Below, one piece after another: positions 1 through 9,195 of a stretch of DNA of 64,000 nucleotides. The stretch spans positions 447,501-511,500 of the forward strand of contig NZ_CP162129.1 of NCBI RefSeq assembly GCF_040834005.1, read 5' to 3'. Numbering within the stretch: the first letter of the stretch is position 1; every line of letters begins with the position of its first letter. The stretch comes from Paenibacillus sp. PL2-23 (GTDB lineage Bacteria; Bacillota; Bacilli; Paenibacillales; Paenibacillaceae). The notes beneath the pieces are model-generated. The model did not search any database. It had not been told where the DNA came from and saw only the letters and a program-made list of their open reading frames with translations. A program made the translations under genes and the position numbers.

Positions 1-1
1 G

Positions 2-442
2 GAGCGCAACGGAGCATCCGCCGTGGTGGGAACAGGAACGTTCCTAGGGTTGAGCAGCGAAAGCGAACATAAGGATGCGGCTTGGAAGTTTATTTCCCAT
101 ATGTACAGCAAGGAAGTATTGCAGCCTTATCACGAGCAAGGTCTCGGAATCATCATTATTCCACATATTACGGACGGGGCAAAGAAGCCTGAAGCCAAAG
201 GAATCGACGGATTCTTAATCACGGAGTTTGACGGTGTATGGCCGGAGATTCCTGCCGTTACACCAGACGGCTTGAACTATGCGGACGCTTTGTTCCGGTA
301 CATTATCGAAGGCGGGGACAAAGCGGCAATCATTGCCGATGTGAACGCAAGATACAACGCGGCGTTGGAGAAAGTGAAGGCAAGCGGTGAGGTATTCCCT
401 GTAGATCCAAGCTTTGACCCAAAGAGCTTGCGCAGTAAGTAA
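2..442 (+). CDS. ABC sugar importer solute-binding protein, C-terminal part (5' end outside window)
   Basis: The reading frame is open from the window edge to a TAA at 440-442 and gives about 146 residues. The product resembles the C-terminal lobe of family 1 extracellular solute-binding proteins: a segment on aligning the last helices with the membrane (KDAAWKFISHMYSKE), a predicted binding-lobe strand region, and a final helix ending in KSLRSK. Role inferred: it captures an oligosaccharide outside the membrane and delivers it to the two permeases encoded directly downstream. The signal peptide and lipobox lie outside the window. The identification rests mostly on the following MalF/MalG-type genes, since the C-terminal lobe alone is poorly diagnostic. 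Confidence 0.8.
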   Translation, partial: ERNGASAVVGTGTFLGLSSESEHKDAAWKFISHMYSKEVLQPYHEQGLGIIIIPHITDGAKKPEAKGIDGFLITEFDGVWPEIPAVTPDGLNYADALFRYIIEGGDKAAIIADVNARYNAALEKVKASGEVFPVDPSFDPKSLRSK

Positions 443-498
443 TAGGTGGCGAACGAGGGCCCGACAAGCCCTCGTTCTAATTCTAAGATGATAGAGAG

Positions 499-1407
499 AT
501 GGTGGATTACATGAGAGTCGCGAAACAATGGGGAGAAACCTGGTTATATTTGTTACCCAGTGTTGTGTTAACTCTGGCTCTTGGCATTTATCCCATTCTG
601 TGGGCGATTCGTTACATGTTTTATGATTATCAAGGATACGGTACGCCTATCTTTATTGGACTTGAAAACTTTGTTCGGCTAGGGCAAGATCATCTGTTTT
701 GGGAATCGGTGCAAAATACCTTCATTTATGCCGGCGGCAAGCTGATTTTCACCATTCCCATTTCGTTGGTTCTGGCGGTCATTTTAAATAGAGCGTTCTT
801 AGGAAGAAATTTGCTCAAAGCGATTTATTTCATGCCGACGATCGTGAGTACCGCGGTCATCGCAATTGTGTTCTATGTCATCTTTAATTCCTACAATGGA
901 ATGCTGAACCAGCTATTGATGAGTCTCGGGATCATCTCGGAGCCCATTGGCTGGCTGGGTCCCAAATACGCGATGCTGACAACGATTATTGTGGCCATAT
1001 GGGGAGCTGTCGGGAATTATATGCTGCTGTTTATCGCCGGACTTCAAAGCGTTCCGCAGGATGTGTATGAAAGTGCATCAATCGACGGAGCGAATGCGGT
1101 ACAGAAGTTCTGGTTTATCACGATTCCGCTGCTGGGCCGCGTGATGCAGATGATCGTTATGCTAGCCATTATAACATCGCTCAAAGGGTACGAAAGCATT
1201 ATGGTCTTAACAGAGGGCGGGCCGATCGGCAAAACAGAGGTTATGTTCTTGTATGTTTACAAGCTGCTGTTTCCGTTCGCCGGGGGCTCAGATGCAACGG
1301 TTCAGCAATTTGGGTACGGCAGCGCAGCCGCTTTCGTCACGGCCTTAATCGTAGGCGTGATTACGATCCTCTATTTTTATTTTTCGAAGCGAACGAGTCA
1401 TGACTAA
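499..1407 (+). CDS. MalF-type sugar ABC transporter permease
   Basis: A 302-residue integral membrane protein with about six hydrophobic segments and the EAA cytoplasmic loop (ESASIDGANA, residues 191-200) that contacts the ATPase. This is the usual form of MalF/LacF-type permeases of carbohydrate importers. Two starts are possible: ATG at 499 with a weak upstream site, or ATG at 511 with GGTGG five bases upstream, which gives a product four residues shorter. It lies 56 bp after the binding-protein gene and 15 bp before a MalG-type gene, so the three should form one importer operon. No ATPase gene is present, as is common when a shared MsmX-type ATPase serves many importers (inference). Confidence 0.92.
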   Translation: MVDYMRVAKQWGETWLYLLPSVVLTLALGIYPILWAIRYMFYDYQGYGTPIFIGLENFVRLGQDHLFWESVQNTFIYAGGKLIFTIPISLVLAVILNRAFLGRNLLKAIYFMPTIVSTAVIAIVFYVIFNSYNGMLNQLLMSLGIISEPIGWLGPKYAMLTTIIVAIWGAVGNYMLLFIAGLQSVPQDVYESASIDGANAVQKFWFITIPLLGRVMQMIVMLAIITSLKGYESIMVLTEGGPIGKTEVMFLYVYKLLFPFAGGSDATVQQFGYGSAAAFVTALIVGVITILYFYFSKRTSHD

Positions 1408-1422
1408 CAGGGGGGATTAGCA

Positions 1423-2262
1423 GTGAGAGCGATATCTAGCCATCTTTCAGCAGTCATCAAGTGGTCATTCCTCCTGGTATTAGCCATTGTGACACTCTAT
1501 CCGGTGCTTATGACGTTCCTGGGGTCCTTCAAATCCAATCTGGAATTAACGGCAGGATCGACCATCTTGCCAAGTGACTGGAGATTCGAAAACTATGTGA
1601 CCGCATGGAAGCAGGCTAACTTTGCAAAGTTTACATGGAACAGCTTATATATCAGCAGTATGACAACGATTCTGACTTTAATTGTTTCATCAATGGCTGC
1701 TTATGTAGTGGATCGAAGAAATTTTATCGGGAAAAGGTTTGTTGTTGCGCTGCAAGCCTCCACCATGTTTATATCTGTCGGTGCCATTGTCATGCGTCCC
1801 CAGTTCGACCTCATGATTGCCCTAGGCTTGAATGACTCGCTTTGGGGGTTGATCATTGTATTAACCAGCTCGCATGCCGGCGCGTTCTTCATCCTGCTCG
1901 GCTTCTTGAAAGCCGTGCCGAGAGACTTGGATGAAGCGGCTTATATTGACGGAAGCGGGTTCCTCTCCGTATATTGGCGGATCGTATTACCTTTGTTAAA
2001 GCCGGGTTTGGGCGTAATTGCATTATTCGCTTTCCGCGGGGCGTGGAATGAGTACGTGCTTCCTCTCGTATTTACGATGAACTCGCCGAATCTTCAACCA
2101 TTGACTGTAGGATTGGCGCAGCTTCGGTACGGGTATTCCGCCGCGGAACAAACCCACTTGATGATGGCCGGAGCTTGCTTGTCGATTCTTCCGATCTTGG
2201 TTGTATACATTTTTGCCAACAAATCGTTTATGCAAGTGACGGCAGGCTCTGTTAAGGGGTAG
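1423..2262 (+). CDS. MalG-type sugar ABC transporter permease
   Basis: A 279-residue permease that starts at GTG 1423 behind a GGGGGG ribosome-binding site. About six membrane segments and the EAA loop (DEAAYIDGSG) are visible, and the C-terminus has the typical MalG ending (...SFMQVTAGSVKG). It partners the permease at 499-1407 and the truncated binding protein at the window edge. Substrate is not readable from the permease. The adjacent heparinase II/III-like lyase suggests an acidic or unsaturated oligosaccharide (inference). Confidence 0.92.
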   Translation: MRAISSHLSAVIKWSFLLVLAIVTLYPVLMTFLGSFKSNLELTAGSTILPSDWRFENYVTAWKQANFAKFTWNSLYISSMTTILTLIVSSMAAYVVDRRNFIGKRFVVALQASTMFISVGAIVMRPQFDLMIALGLNDSLWGLIIVLTSSHAGAFFILLGFLKAVPRDLDEAAYIDGSGFLSVYWRIVLPLLKPGLGVIALFAFRGAWNEYVLPLVFTMNSPNLQPLTVGLAQLRYGYSAAEQTHLMMAGACLSILPILVVYIFANKSFMQVTAGSVKG

Positions 2263-2284
2263 TAAGGCGGGGGGAGTGAACATT

Positions 2285-3907
2285 ATGGCCGAAGACAAGC
2301 TCAAGAAGTCCTATAAGGTTTTCATTATCGATGACGTACCTACAGTGCTTGATGGGCTAACGGAAGAAATTCCTTGGAAAAGCATGGGGATGGAAGTCGT
2401 CGGCACTGCGATGACAGGCACAGAAGGCTTGGATAGTATTCTCGAGCTGTCTCCGGACTTGGTCATATCGGATATACGCCTCCCTCATATGGACGGCTTG
2501 GACCTGACGGAGCGAGTCATGAAGGCGCTGCCTGCTTGCAAGGTGATTTTGATGAGTGGATATAGCGATTTCGAATACGCGCAGAGGGCCATTCGCCTCG
2601 GCGCGTTCGATTATATTACCAAGCCCTTCACAGAAGACGAGATGATTGCGGTCGTGGAGAAAGCGAAGGAAGCAATCGAGGCAGAGCTAAGGGATGCAGA
2701 GCGTGTGCAAAGGATGGAACGACAGCTGGAGCAGCTCAAGCCGGTCATGATCCATGAGTATCTCTCCTTGTTGTTACAGTATAAAACCAGCTATCATCAC
2801 GCGGAACGCAGGTGGGAATACCTGGATCTGCCGATAGACCCCTGCAATCTTCAAGTATTTCTCTTCGAGATTGACCAATTCTCGGAAAAGAGTATTGAAA
2901 CCTCCGTCCAAGAGGTGGAGCTGCTGCAATTCTCCTTGCAGAATATTGTTGAGGAAACCATTGTAGAGTTCACAAAGGGGAAGGTCGTCCGAATCTCTCC
3001 GGGTCGATTCGCCGCGGTGGTGAATCTGACATCGACGATTACAGTGACCAAGCTGGCCGAGCTGTGCAGAGAGAATATCGGGACATACACCAAGTTTACA
3101 GTCTCGGTCGGCGTCGGCTTACCCGTTCCCGATGTCACTTCCTTGCGTCAATCGTACGTACAGGCGCTGCAGGCCTTATCCTATCACTTCTACACGGAAG
3201 GCAACGGGGTGTTCGATTATGGGGACATTCCAAAGCGCCAGCAGCAGCCGGGTCTGCCCCTTGGCGAAGTGGATAGCTGGCTGATGTCGATTCGATCCGG
3301 CAACAAAGAGAAATCAAGAGAATACTTGCAGCATATTCAAAGATTGTTAACAGACGTGGAAGGGCTGCCGGAACCTTCTTATATGTTGAGTGTTTATGAT
3401 GAGCTATTCTCATCGGTGATCCGAGTGCTGCTGGAGAAGCTGCCGAAGGAGCAGATGGAGCTGCTGGAAGCGAGCGCGCGAGAGCGGCGTCAGGAGGATC
3501 GGGAGTCGCTAGCAGATTTGTTTCAGATCTTGCATGACATGTGTGAGCAGGGCTGTATGCTGATCAATGAGCAGCGTCGTTCGGAATCGGAAGAGCTCAT
3601 CGACAAGGCTTGCGCCTTCATTAGAAGCCGTCTCCAAGAGGAATTAAAGGTAGCCGATATTGCGGAATATGTGCACTTAAGCAGCAGTTATTTCGCCAAT
3701 CTCTTTAAAAAGGTGACCGGGACTACCGTTCTGCAGTTTATCACGCAGCATCGAATGAACGAAGCGAAGGCGATGCTGTTGGATGGCCAACAGGTACAAG
3801 AGGTATCGCTGACTCTTGGCTACGAGGATCGCCGTTCCTTCAGTGATACCTTCAAGAAGCACATCGGGATGACGCCTTCGGAATTCAGACAACAATATTT
3901 AAAGTAG
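2285..3907 (+). CDS. YesN-like response regulator with AraC-type DNA-binding domain
   Basis: About 540 residues. Residues 8-125 form a receiver domain with the acidic pocket (IIDD) and predicted phospho-acceptor Asp63 (VISDIRLPHMDG). A long middle region of the YesN type follows, and the last ~100 residues carry two AraC helix-turn-helix motifs ending in the usual TPSEFRQQYLK. ATG at 2285 is preferred: the G-rich site at 2269-2274 is 10 bases upstream, whereas GTG 2276 would be only one base away. It follows the permease gene by 22 bp, so it probably belongs to the same operon and controls it. No cognate histidine kinase is next to it in the window; it may lie upstream of the window. Confidence 0.9.
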   Translation: MAEDKLKKSYKVFIIDDVPTVLDGLTEEIPWKSMGMEVVGTAMTGTEGLDSILELSPDLVISDIRLPHMDGLDLTERVMKALPACKVILMSGYSDFEYAQRAIRLGAFDYITKPFTEDEMIAVVEKAKEAIEAELRDAERVQRMERQLEQLKPVMIHEYLSLLLQYKTSYHHAERRWEYLDLPIDPCNLQVFLFEIDQFSEKSIETSVQEVELLQFSLQNIVEETIVEFTKGKVVRISPGRFAAVVNLTSTITVTKLAELCRENIGTYTKFTVSVGVGLPVPDVTSLRQSYVQALQALSYHFYTEGNGVFDYGDIPKRQQQPGLPLGEVDSWLMSIRSGNKEKSREYLQHIQRLLTDVEGLPEPSYMLSVYDELFSSVIRVLLEKLPKEQMELLEASARERRQEDRESLADLFQILHDMCEQGCMLINEQRRSESEELIDKACAFIRSRLQEELKVADIAEYVHLSSSYFANLFKKVTGTTVLQFITQHRMNEAKAMLLDGQQVQEVSLTLGYEDRRSFSDTFKKHIGMTPSEFRQQYLK

Positions 3908-3940
3908 GCAAGCGAGAGCTTGCTCGCAGGGGGAATCAAT

Positions 3941-6037
3941 ATGCTTACATCGAGGCTTGCAAGGCTTCGTTCCAACGCAAGCCGCCCGGAATTTCAGGGT
4001 GCTGTTGGTCATATTCGGGAACAAGCAAGAAGAGCGAAGGAAGTACGGCTTGAGCTGGAAGCGAAGCAAGCAGCGAATTGGGGGCATTACTATCATTGCC
4101 GGCAGGACGGTGCTCGTCTGCAATTCTCATGGAATCACCCAAAGACGCATAAGTGTCCCCACTGCGATCAGATCTGGATGGGTGAACCGTTTGACTCTGC
4201 CTGGGTCGGTCTTGCTCATCATCAGCTGGGACAGCTGCTGAAGCAGGGGAGTATTCTGTATGCCATCGAACAAGATGCCAGCTTGTTGGAGTGGATGAAG
4301 GAGACCTTTCTCCAATATGCGAGAGTATACGAAACGTATGTCGTCCATGGCGATATTCCATATAACGGGCCCGGCAAGCTATTTGCGCAAACGCTCGATG
4401 AAGCCCATTGGATACTGGATTTAGCCATGGGCTATCAATATCTGGAAGAGTGTTTCACCTCGAAGGAACGAGACTTCATCTTGGAAGGACTGTTTCGTCC
4501 CTGCGCGCTCTTCTTGATTCAGTACAAAGAGGAGCAGCTTCATAACCATGCCGTTCATATCACTTCGGCCATTGCGGTTCTTGGCTTTCTTTTACAAGAT
4601 CAAGAGGTTCAAGCCGCAGGGCTGGAAGGGCCTTATGGACTTCATGACCAACTGAAGCGGGGGGTTCTTGCCGACGGGTTCTGGTATGAGGGCTCCTTTG
4701 GTTATCATTATTATGTCATAGGTGCCCTGATTCAATATGCTGTAACGGTAGAAGGAACAGCGTGGGATTGCCGCAATGACCCGGAGATCAACAGCATCTT
4801 CAAGAGCATGTTTGATCATCCGTTGCAATTGCTGTTGAATAACGGGAAATTCGCGAATGTGAACGATTGGAAGAGAGGGGATAGCATATACAACTATATT
4901 CCTTATTACGAAGTTGCGTTGGATTGGTACGGCGACGAAGCCTACCAAGGCCTGCTAAGGGAGTTATACAGTAGAGAAGGGACTTCGCGCGACTCCTACC
5001 TGGCTTTGTTGTTCGGGAAGGAGTTGATGACCTTAGAGCAGCCTGCGGCTGAGCGCAGGGAGCTGGAACGTCTCATTCAGTCCGATTGTTCATTAGCAGC
5101 GAGCGGCTACACAAAAATTAGTCGTCCAGACGGACCTTATTTGTTCGTAAAACACAGTCCGTTCGGCGGGGAGCATGACCATATGGATCGTCTGGGTATC
5201 TCCTATGGTATCGGCGATATCCCGTTGATTGATGATCCAGGGACGGTCGCTTATGCGGTTCCCATACACTATGCTTGGTTCAAGCATACGTATTCGCACA
5301 ATACATTCTGTATAGACGGACACGACCAACCGCCTGCAGACGGGCGCCGAATAGCCTATGAGCAGGAAAGCTGGGGAAGCTGGGTTGTCTCCGATGTGAA
5401 TTGGATGCAGGATGACTATCTTATGCAGGGGAAGATATTGCTGCCGACGGACATGTGCACCTGGAACGAGGAAGCCTACCGAGGCTGCAGCATTACACGG
5501 ATAAACGCTGTAACAAGCAAGCTCTTCTTGGATGTATTCCGCGTGCAGGCGAGGGCGGAACAAGAAATTGACATCCTGTATCATGTGAAGGGCGAAGCCG
5601 CAGATACGAGCGGCTGGATGCCGACAAGCGACAAGCTGAGTCGGTTGTCAGAGACACTTTTCCGGGACAAACGGAAGAAAAACGTCGCAGGAAGCCAATC
5701 GATGGCTTGGAATGTGGAGAATGGTTATTTGGTTCAGGCGAGCTGGTGCTCCTCGTCAGGCGCTCATTATTTAACGTATACACCGGATAATCCGCCGGAT
5801 CAGGAGCGGCATTCTCTCATCCAAAGGACCTGCATACCCCATTCCGGAGAAGTATGGTTTGTGAACGTATTCTACCATGCTTCTGCGTATACCCAAGCGT
5901 CAGTCCGTGCTTCCGCCTCGCCATGCAGCGATGCTAATGGTTCGGTAATCAGGGTAGAAGCGGCGTATGGAACGGAGCATGCCATATTTACGATTCATTG
6001 TTCGGAAGATAAAGCTCGCGTCGAATGGGGAGTTTGA
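3941..6037 (+). CDS. Heparinase II/III family polysaccharide lyase-like protein, cytoplasmic
   Basis: A 698-residue protein starting at ATG 3941 behind GCAGGGGG (7-base spacing); an upstream TTG at 3920 lacks a site. The N-terminal half is an alpha-toroid-like region with family-typical motifs HNHAVH (201-206) and EGSFGYHYY (250-258). The C-terminal half is the heparinase II/III beta-sandwich with GGEHDHMDR (409-417) and YSHNTFCIDG (451-460). There is no signal peptide, so it should act inside the cell on imported uronic-acid oligosaccharides, as in PL15/PL12/PL21-like enzymes (family knowledge). An N-terminal Cys53/CPHC 72-75 cluster could bind zinc. It sits between the importer/regulator genes and a sulfatase remnant. 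Exact substrate unknown. Confidence 0.85.
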   Translation: MLTSRLARLRSNASRPEFQGAVGHIREQARRAKEVRLELEAKQAANWGHYYHCRQDGARLQFSWNHPKTHKCPHCDQIWMGEPFDSAWVGLAHHQLGQLLKQGSILYAIEQDASLLEWMKETFLQYARVYETYVVHGDIPYNGPGKLFAQTLDEAHWILDLAMGYQYLEECFTSKERDFILEGLFRPCALFLIQYKEEQLHNHAVHITSAIAVLGFLLQDQEVQAAGLEGPYGLHDQLKRGVLADGFWYEGSFGYHYYVIGALIQYAVTVEGTAWDCRNDPEINSIFKSMFDHPLQLLLNNGKFANVNDWKRGDSIYNYIPYYEVALDWYGDEAYQGLLRELYSREGTSRDSYLALLFGKELMTLEQPAAERRELERLIQSDCSLAASGYTKISRPDGPYLFVKHSPFGGEHDHMDRLGISYGIGDIPLIDDPGTVAYAVPIHYAWFKHTYSHNTFCIDGHDQPPADGRRIAYEQESWGSWVVSDVNWMQDDYLMQGKILLPTDMCTWNEEAYRGCSITRINAVTSKLFLDVFRVQARAEQEIDILYHVKGEAADTSGWMPTSDKLSRLSETLFRDKRKKNVAGSQSMAWNVENGYLVQASWCSSSGAHYLTYTPDNPPDQERHSLIQRTCIPHSGEVWFVNVFYHASAYTQASVRASASPCSDANGSVIRVEAAYGTEHAIFTIHCSEDKARVEWGV

Positions 6038-6197
6038 GGGAATGCCTTGGCTTTTGTTTCATCTGAAGGAGGACCCGTATGAGCAGGTGAATGTAGCCCA
6101 CAACGTGGTGTATGCCGCTAAACGCAAAGAGCTGAATGATCGATTAAAGCAATGGATTCATGAAACCGGCGACAGCTTTGCGTTACCGGAATTTTGA
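6009..6197 (+). pseudogene. C-terminal remnant of a sulfatase
   Basis: In the third forward frame, overlapping the lyase stop and running to a TGA at 6195-6197, is a stretch that reads like a sulfatase C-terminus: a PWLLFHLKEDPYEQVNVAHN segment (the usual LFDLxxDPxExxNLA block), then a charged helix and a tail ending GDSFALPEF. The catalytic N-terminal domain with CxPxR is missing. The simplest reading is a deletion that removed about 90% of a sulfatase gene that once followed the lyase. The 5' limit given is approximate. There is no good ribosome-binding site in front. Confidence 0.6.
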
Positions 6198-6241
6198 TTA
6201 TCAACGGCAAGGTCGGCCGGAGGATGCGCCGAGGCGCTCGG

Positions 6242-6269
6242 GTGGTCATTTCTATGCGGAAATGACCAC
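6242..6269. terminator. Perfect hairpin between convergent genes
   Basis: GGTCATTTC and GAAATGACC form a stable stem around a short loop in the 151-bp gap between the sulfatase remnant and the leftward zinc-ribbon gene. No clear U-tract follows on either strand, so it may be a weak bidirectional terminator or a 3'-end stabiliser. Confidence 0.45.
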
Positions 6270-6348
6270 GGCCTTCGTCGAGGCGCGCTTTGTCGCTCCC
6301 CACCGCCGTTCCCCGCACGAATAGATGTTCCAGATTCACCTACTACTC

Positions 6349-6537
6349 TCAATACACAATATAATTAATAATGCCAACCACAATGAGCACAACTACTCCA
6401 ACAACCACAAATCCTAATAAACCATACTTTAAAGTGTCCATTAGCGGCTCGCGCGACCGATCACCGCAATGAGGGCAAAATGATGCGGTTGAAGATACGT
6501 TTTGATGGCAAACTCGGCATTTGATCAGCGTTCCCAT
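6349..6537 (-). CDS. Small zinc-ribbon membrane protein
   Basis: 62 residues: an N-terminal zinc ribbon with CRVC (residues 8-11) and CPHC (21-24), then one hydrophobic segment (about 38-60) ending at the C-terminus. It resembles the small zinc-ribbon-plus-transmembrane proteins common in Firmicutes, whose function is generally unknown. It starts 4 bp after the VanZ-like gene stop and is probably the last gene of a leftward operon beginning at 9195. Confidence 0.75.
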   Translation of the reverse strand: MGTLIKCRVCHQNVSSTASFCPHCGDRSREPLMDTLKYGLLGFVVVGVVVLIVVGIINYIVY

Positions 6538-6541
6538 ACGG

Positions 6542-7066
6542 TTACCGGTTACCCCCTCTGGTTTGTATATTATTATGGTTTATCTGTTTGGTCGGTTTTT
6601 GAGCCTCGATTCGCAGCAAGGTCTTGTATAGAACCGTCCATATGAACAAATAAACGGCCAACGCTCCTGAGGCATTCAAAATGACATCGTCAACGTCAAA
6701 GCTGCCTAAGCCCATCATGTATTGACCAATCTCTATCGACAAATTAATGCCGAGGAGTAAAACGATAAAAATCCTAAGCTTTCTTAATTCACTGTATAGC
6801 ATCGGCAATAATACGCCGAACGGCATTAGCATGATCAGATTTCCAACGAGATTCATAAACCAAATGTTGTTATTATATTTTTCTTTGTTGTTTAGATATT
6901 GTGAAATAGAATCAAATGGAATCAAATTATACGATCTATTTCCACCATAAAAGTGAAGTCTATCTAAAACCAAATATTTAAAGAGAACAAATAGGTATAG
7001 GATATATAAGATCCAGCAGCATAATTTGATTAGTCGTCTCAAGCCGATTATCCTTTCACTTTGCAC
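6542..7066 (-). CDS. VanZ-like family membrane protein
   Basis: 174 residues with about five membrane segments. The family signature is visible: an N-terminal segment followed by YNLIPFDSI, NLVGNLIMLMPFGVLLP and a later IEIGQYMMGLGSFDVDDVILNASG block (quoted in part only). VanZ-like proteins have been linked to low-level glycopeptide resistance and envelope stress, but most have no known role. Translation starts at GTG 7066 and overlaps the upstream stop codon (TAGTG), which implies translational coupling with the gene at 7066-7677. Confidence 0.88.
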   Translation of the reverse strand: MQSERIIGLRRLIKLCCWILYILYLFVLFKYLVLDRLHFYGGNRSYNLIPFDSISQYLNNKEKYNNNIWFMNLVGNLIMLMPFGVLLPMLYSELRKLRIFIVLLLGINLSIEIGQYMMGLGSFDVDDVILNASGALAVYLFIWTVLYKTLLRIEAQKPTKQINHNNIQTRGGNR

Positions 7067-7677
7067 TATATCCTTTGATCAATCCTATTCCCCAATTCCT
7101 TCTCCACGCCGCCAGAATCCAATCTAACACGAGATAGACGGAACGGTATCCGAATGAGCAGTAGCTCCGAGATCAGCATCGCAGCACCCAGCAGAATGAA
7201 CGGAGTCATCAAGCTTTCGCTCCAATTGAATAGGAATGGATAAATAATAAGCTGTGCGGCGAACAGCGCCATGTATAGCCTCAGCCTAACGAATAGCGAG
7301 TACATTAGCTCTGCTGGGGCAAGCGGCTTGAAGTGTGCATATATCTCTCGGAAAATAAAATATAGAAGCAGCCCGTGCAGGACAGTCATCCCCTGTGTGT
7401 ATAGGTGTACTTCCATTGGCGCGGCGCCGAGGTCATTCAGGTCCAGGTTTGTTTTGGTCACAAGCTGCGGCAGCGACAAGGGGATGAGGACGGCTGCAAG
7501 CCATCGGGCCGGCTTAAAGTTGCCTTCTCCGGCGCGAAGCTTATTCAGCGCGAGCAGAATTATCACATATCCAATGACGTCCGGGAGAATATCGAAGACC
7601 CCCAGATGAAAGTCAACTAGCGTAAATATAAGCCCCCAACCGAGCTCTCTTAATGATTTGGCAATGTCAGGCTTCAT
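7066..7677 (-). CDS. Integral membrane protein of unknown function
   Basis: 203 residues with five or six predicted membrane segments. I do not recognise the family. Its start overlaps the stop of the gene at 7674-8558 (ATGA), and its stop overlaps the start of the VanZ-like gene, so it is translated as part of the same polycistron. The amino-terminal region (KSLRELGWGLIFTLVDFHLG) and a long cytoplasmic tail rich in Arg after the last segment suggest an inner-membrane protein. Confidence 0.75.
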   Translation of the reverse strand: MKPDIAKSLRELGWGLIFTLVDFHLGVFDILPDVIGYVIILLALNKLRAGEGNFKPARWLAAVLIPLSLPQLVTKTNLDLNDLGAAPMEVHLYTQGMTVLHGLLLYFIFREIYAHFKPLAPAELMYSLFVRLRLYMALFAAQLIIYPFLFNWSESLMTPFILLGAAMLISELLLIRIPFRLSRVRLDSGGVEKELGNRIDQRI

Positions 7678-8558
7678 GATGGATCACCCCCGAGGCGGAC
7701 CAGCTCTTTGATTTGTTTCTCATCTAAATAGTGATTGAAAGAAAGGGGGATCCGCTCATGCACCGTTCTCCCGTCCTCTGTCTGGAAGGTTAGCAGAATG
7801 GATGCCTTGTACACCTCAGAGGCCCCAGGCAGCTCCTCCGGCAGGCTCCACTTGTAATTGAATGTCAACGGATCTCCGGTATTCAAGCTCATAGGCAGCT
7901 GGGGATGGGGATCATCCGCGTCCTTACCCGTCATGGACAGCTCGAGAGAAGAGCCAAGCCTGTCGCTGAAGCTGACATCGACTTGCTCCAAGATAACGGG
8001 CTGTTGTACCGTTACGCTGTAGTGGCCTGTTCCGTCCGAGGAGCTGCCGCTTGAGGAAGATTGCAGTAAGCCCTCTTCTTTCTCCCACACCACGTTAATT
8101 TCACCAATGGGCACCTTTTCAGACGGTCCGTCATTATAAAAGACAGTAGCCTCTCGAATCGTGATCGGCACAGGCTCCATCTCTCCGAGGTCATCCTTTC
8201 TCCACTCGCCATAAGCCTTCTTCAGCACCTGGTGCTTATAATACGTATTAGGCTGGGGAGGGACCGTCAGCCGAAGCATGGGAAGCTCCTCCAGCAGAAC
8301 GCCCGTAATTCTCCTGTCTCCCGTGTTGTTCTCCAGGTAGCTCAGCTCTATCCAATCGCTCTGATAGCCGTTAATCTCCATATAATGCTTCAATAAAATC
8401 GGCTTCTCCAGCTGCATCGCCTGATAATACCAGATGTTGCCGACCCAGCTGGCCATAATCATAAGTCCAATGATGACCCATAACGGCTTGTTTACAATCG
8501 TTAATTCCGAAGCTCTCTGCAAATCAGATTCCCCCTTTGTTTGGAAGGGTATGCCCAT
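7674..8558 (-). CDS. Single-pass membrane protein with extracytoplasmic domain, unknown function
   Basis: 294 residues. A short cytoplasmic N-terminus, one membrane segment (about 26-46, PLWVIIGLMIMASWVGNIWY) and a ~245-residue outside domain rich in beta strands, with a Ser/Gly-rich linker (QSSSSGSSSDGTG) in the middle. No enzymatic motif is recognised. It precedes the multi-pass protein at 7066-7677 with a 4-bp overlap and follows another single-pass protein by 40 bp, so the proteins may form a complex (inference). Confidence 0.75.
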   Translation of the reverse strand: MGIPFQTKGESDLQRASELTIVNKPLWVIIGLMIMASWVGNIWYYQAMQLEKPILLKHYMEINGYQSDWIELSYLENNTGDRRITGVLLEELPMLRLTVPPQPNTYYKHQVLKKAYGEWRKDDLGEMEPVPITIREATVFYNDGPSEKVPIGEINVVWEKEEGLLQSSSSGSSSDGTGHYSVTVQQPVILEQVDVSFSDRLGSSLELSMTGKDADDPHPQLPMSLNTGDPLTFNYKWSLPEELPGASEVYKASILLTFQTEDGRTVHERIPLSFNHYLDEKQIKELVRLGGDPS

Positions 8559-8598
8559 CTCTTACATTTAGACGTTGCCAAGGCGGTTGTGGTTGCCA

Positions 8599-9195
8599 TT
8601 ACTTTTTTCGATAACGGTCTAATATGTAGGAGTAGCTGGGATCAAGCAGCAGCATAGGCTCCGTCAGCTCTTCAATCACCAGTTCGGGGTGTGCGGCTTC
8701 GCTCTGCACTTCCTGGGCCATTCGTCTATAAATTTCGGCGGCGGCTTGTATTTGATCCGCCTCCTTGTCGTTGAGGGAGATATAGCCCTGCTCCAGAAAT
8801 TTGGTCGTCATGCCGTTCAGCGCATTACCAACCCGAAGCAGGCTGACCTGAAGCAAGCTCCACTGGCGGCTGTGCTCCTCCATGTCGTGGACACGCCAAG
8901 TGCCAAGATGGAACTGGATGCTGCTCAGCTCTCCAGTCATGATTCTCCAGCTTTCCTTCAGCTGTTCTTGGGCTGCTGCATCTCGCTCTCTCCCTGCATG
9001 AAGAAGGAATGTCTCAGCGTGGTTGGCTATATTGTCCCCGCTCACGGCTATCGACCATAATTGTGTGCGATTCTGTTCTTGTATTTGGCGTTTGTTGAAC
9101 TGCTTGTCGAATAGCAGATAGCCATTGGCGGCTATTGAAATAACCAGCAGAAGCATTAGAATGGGCATTCGCTTATTGGCGCTTACGGTGATCAT
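8599..9195 (-). CDS. Single-pass membrane protein, mostly helical, unknown function
   Basis: 198 residues. An N-terminal membrane anchor (about 10-28, MPILMLLLVISIAANGYLLF) precedes a helical domain that looks like a four-helix sensor or scaffold, with no conserved catalytic motif I can name. It is the first gene of the leftward operon and is transcribed divergently from the sugar sensor operon starting at 9364; the two share a 168-bp intergenic region. Confidence 0.72.
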   Translation of the reverse strand: MITVSANKRMPILMLLLVISIAANGYLLFDKQFNKRQIQEQNRTQLWSIAVSGDNIANHAETFLLHAGRERDAAAQEQLKESWRIMTGELSSIQFHLGTWRVHDMEEHSRQWSLLQVSLLRVGNALNGMTTKFLEQGYISLNDKEADQIQAAAEIYRRMAQEVQSEAAHPELVIEELTEPMLLLDPSYSYILDRYRKK

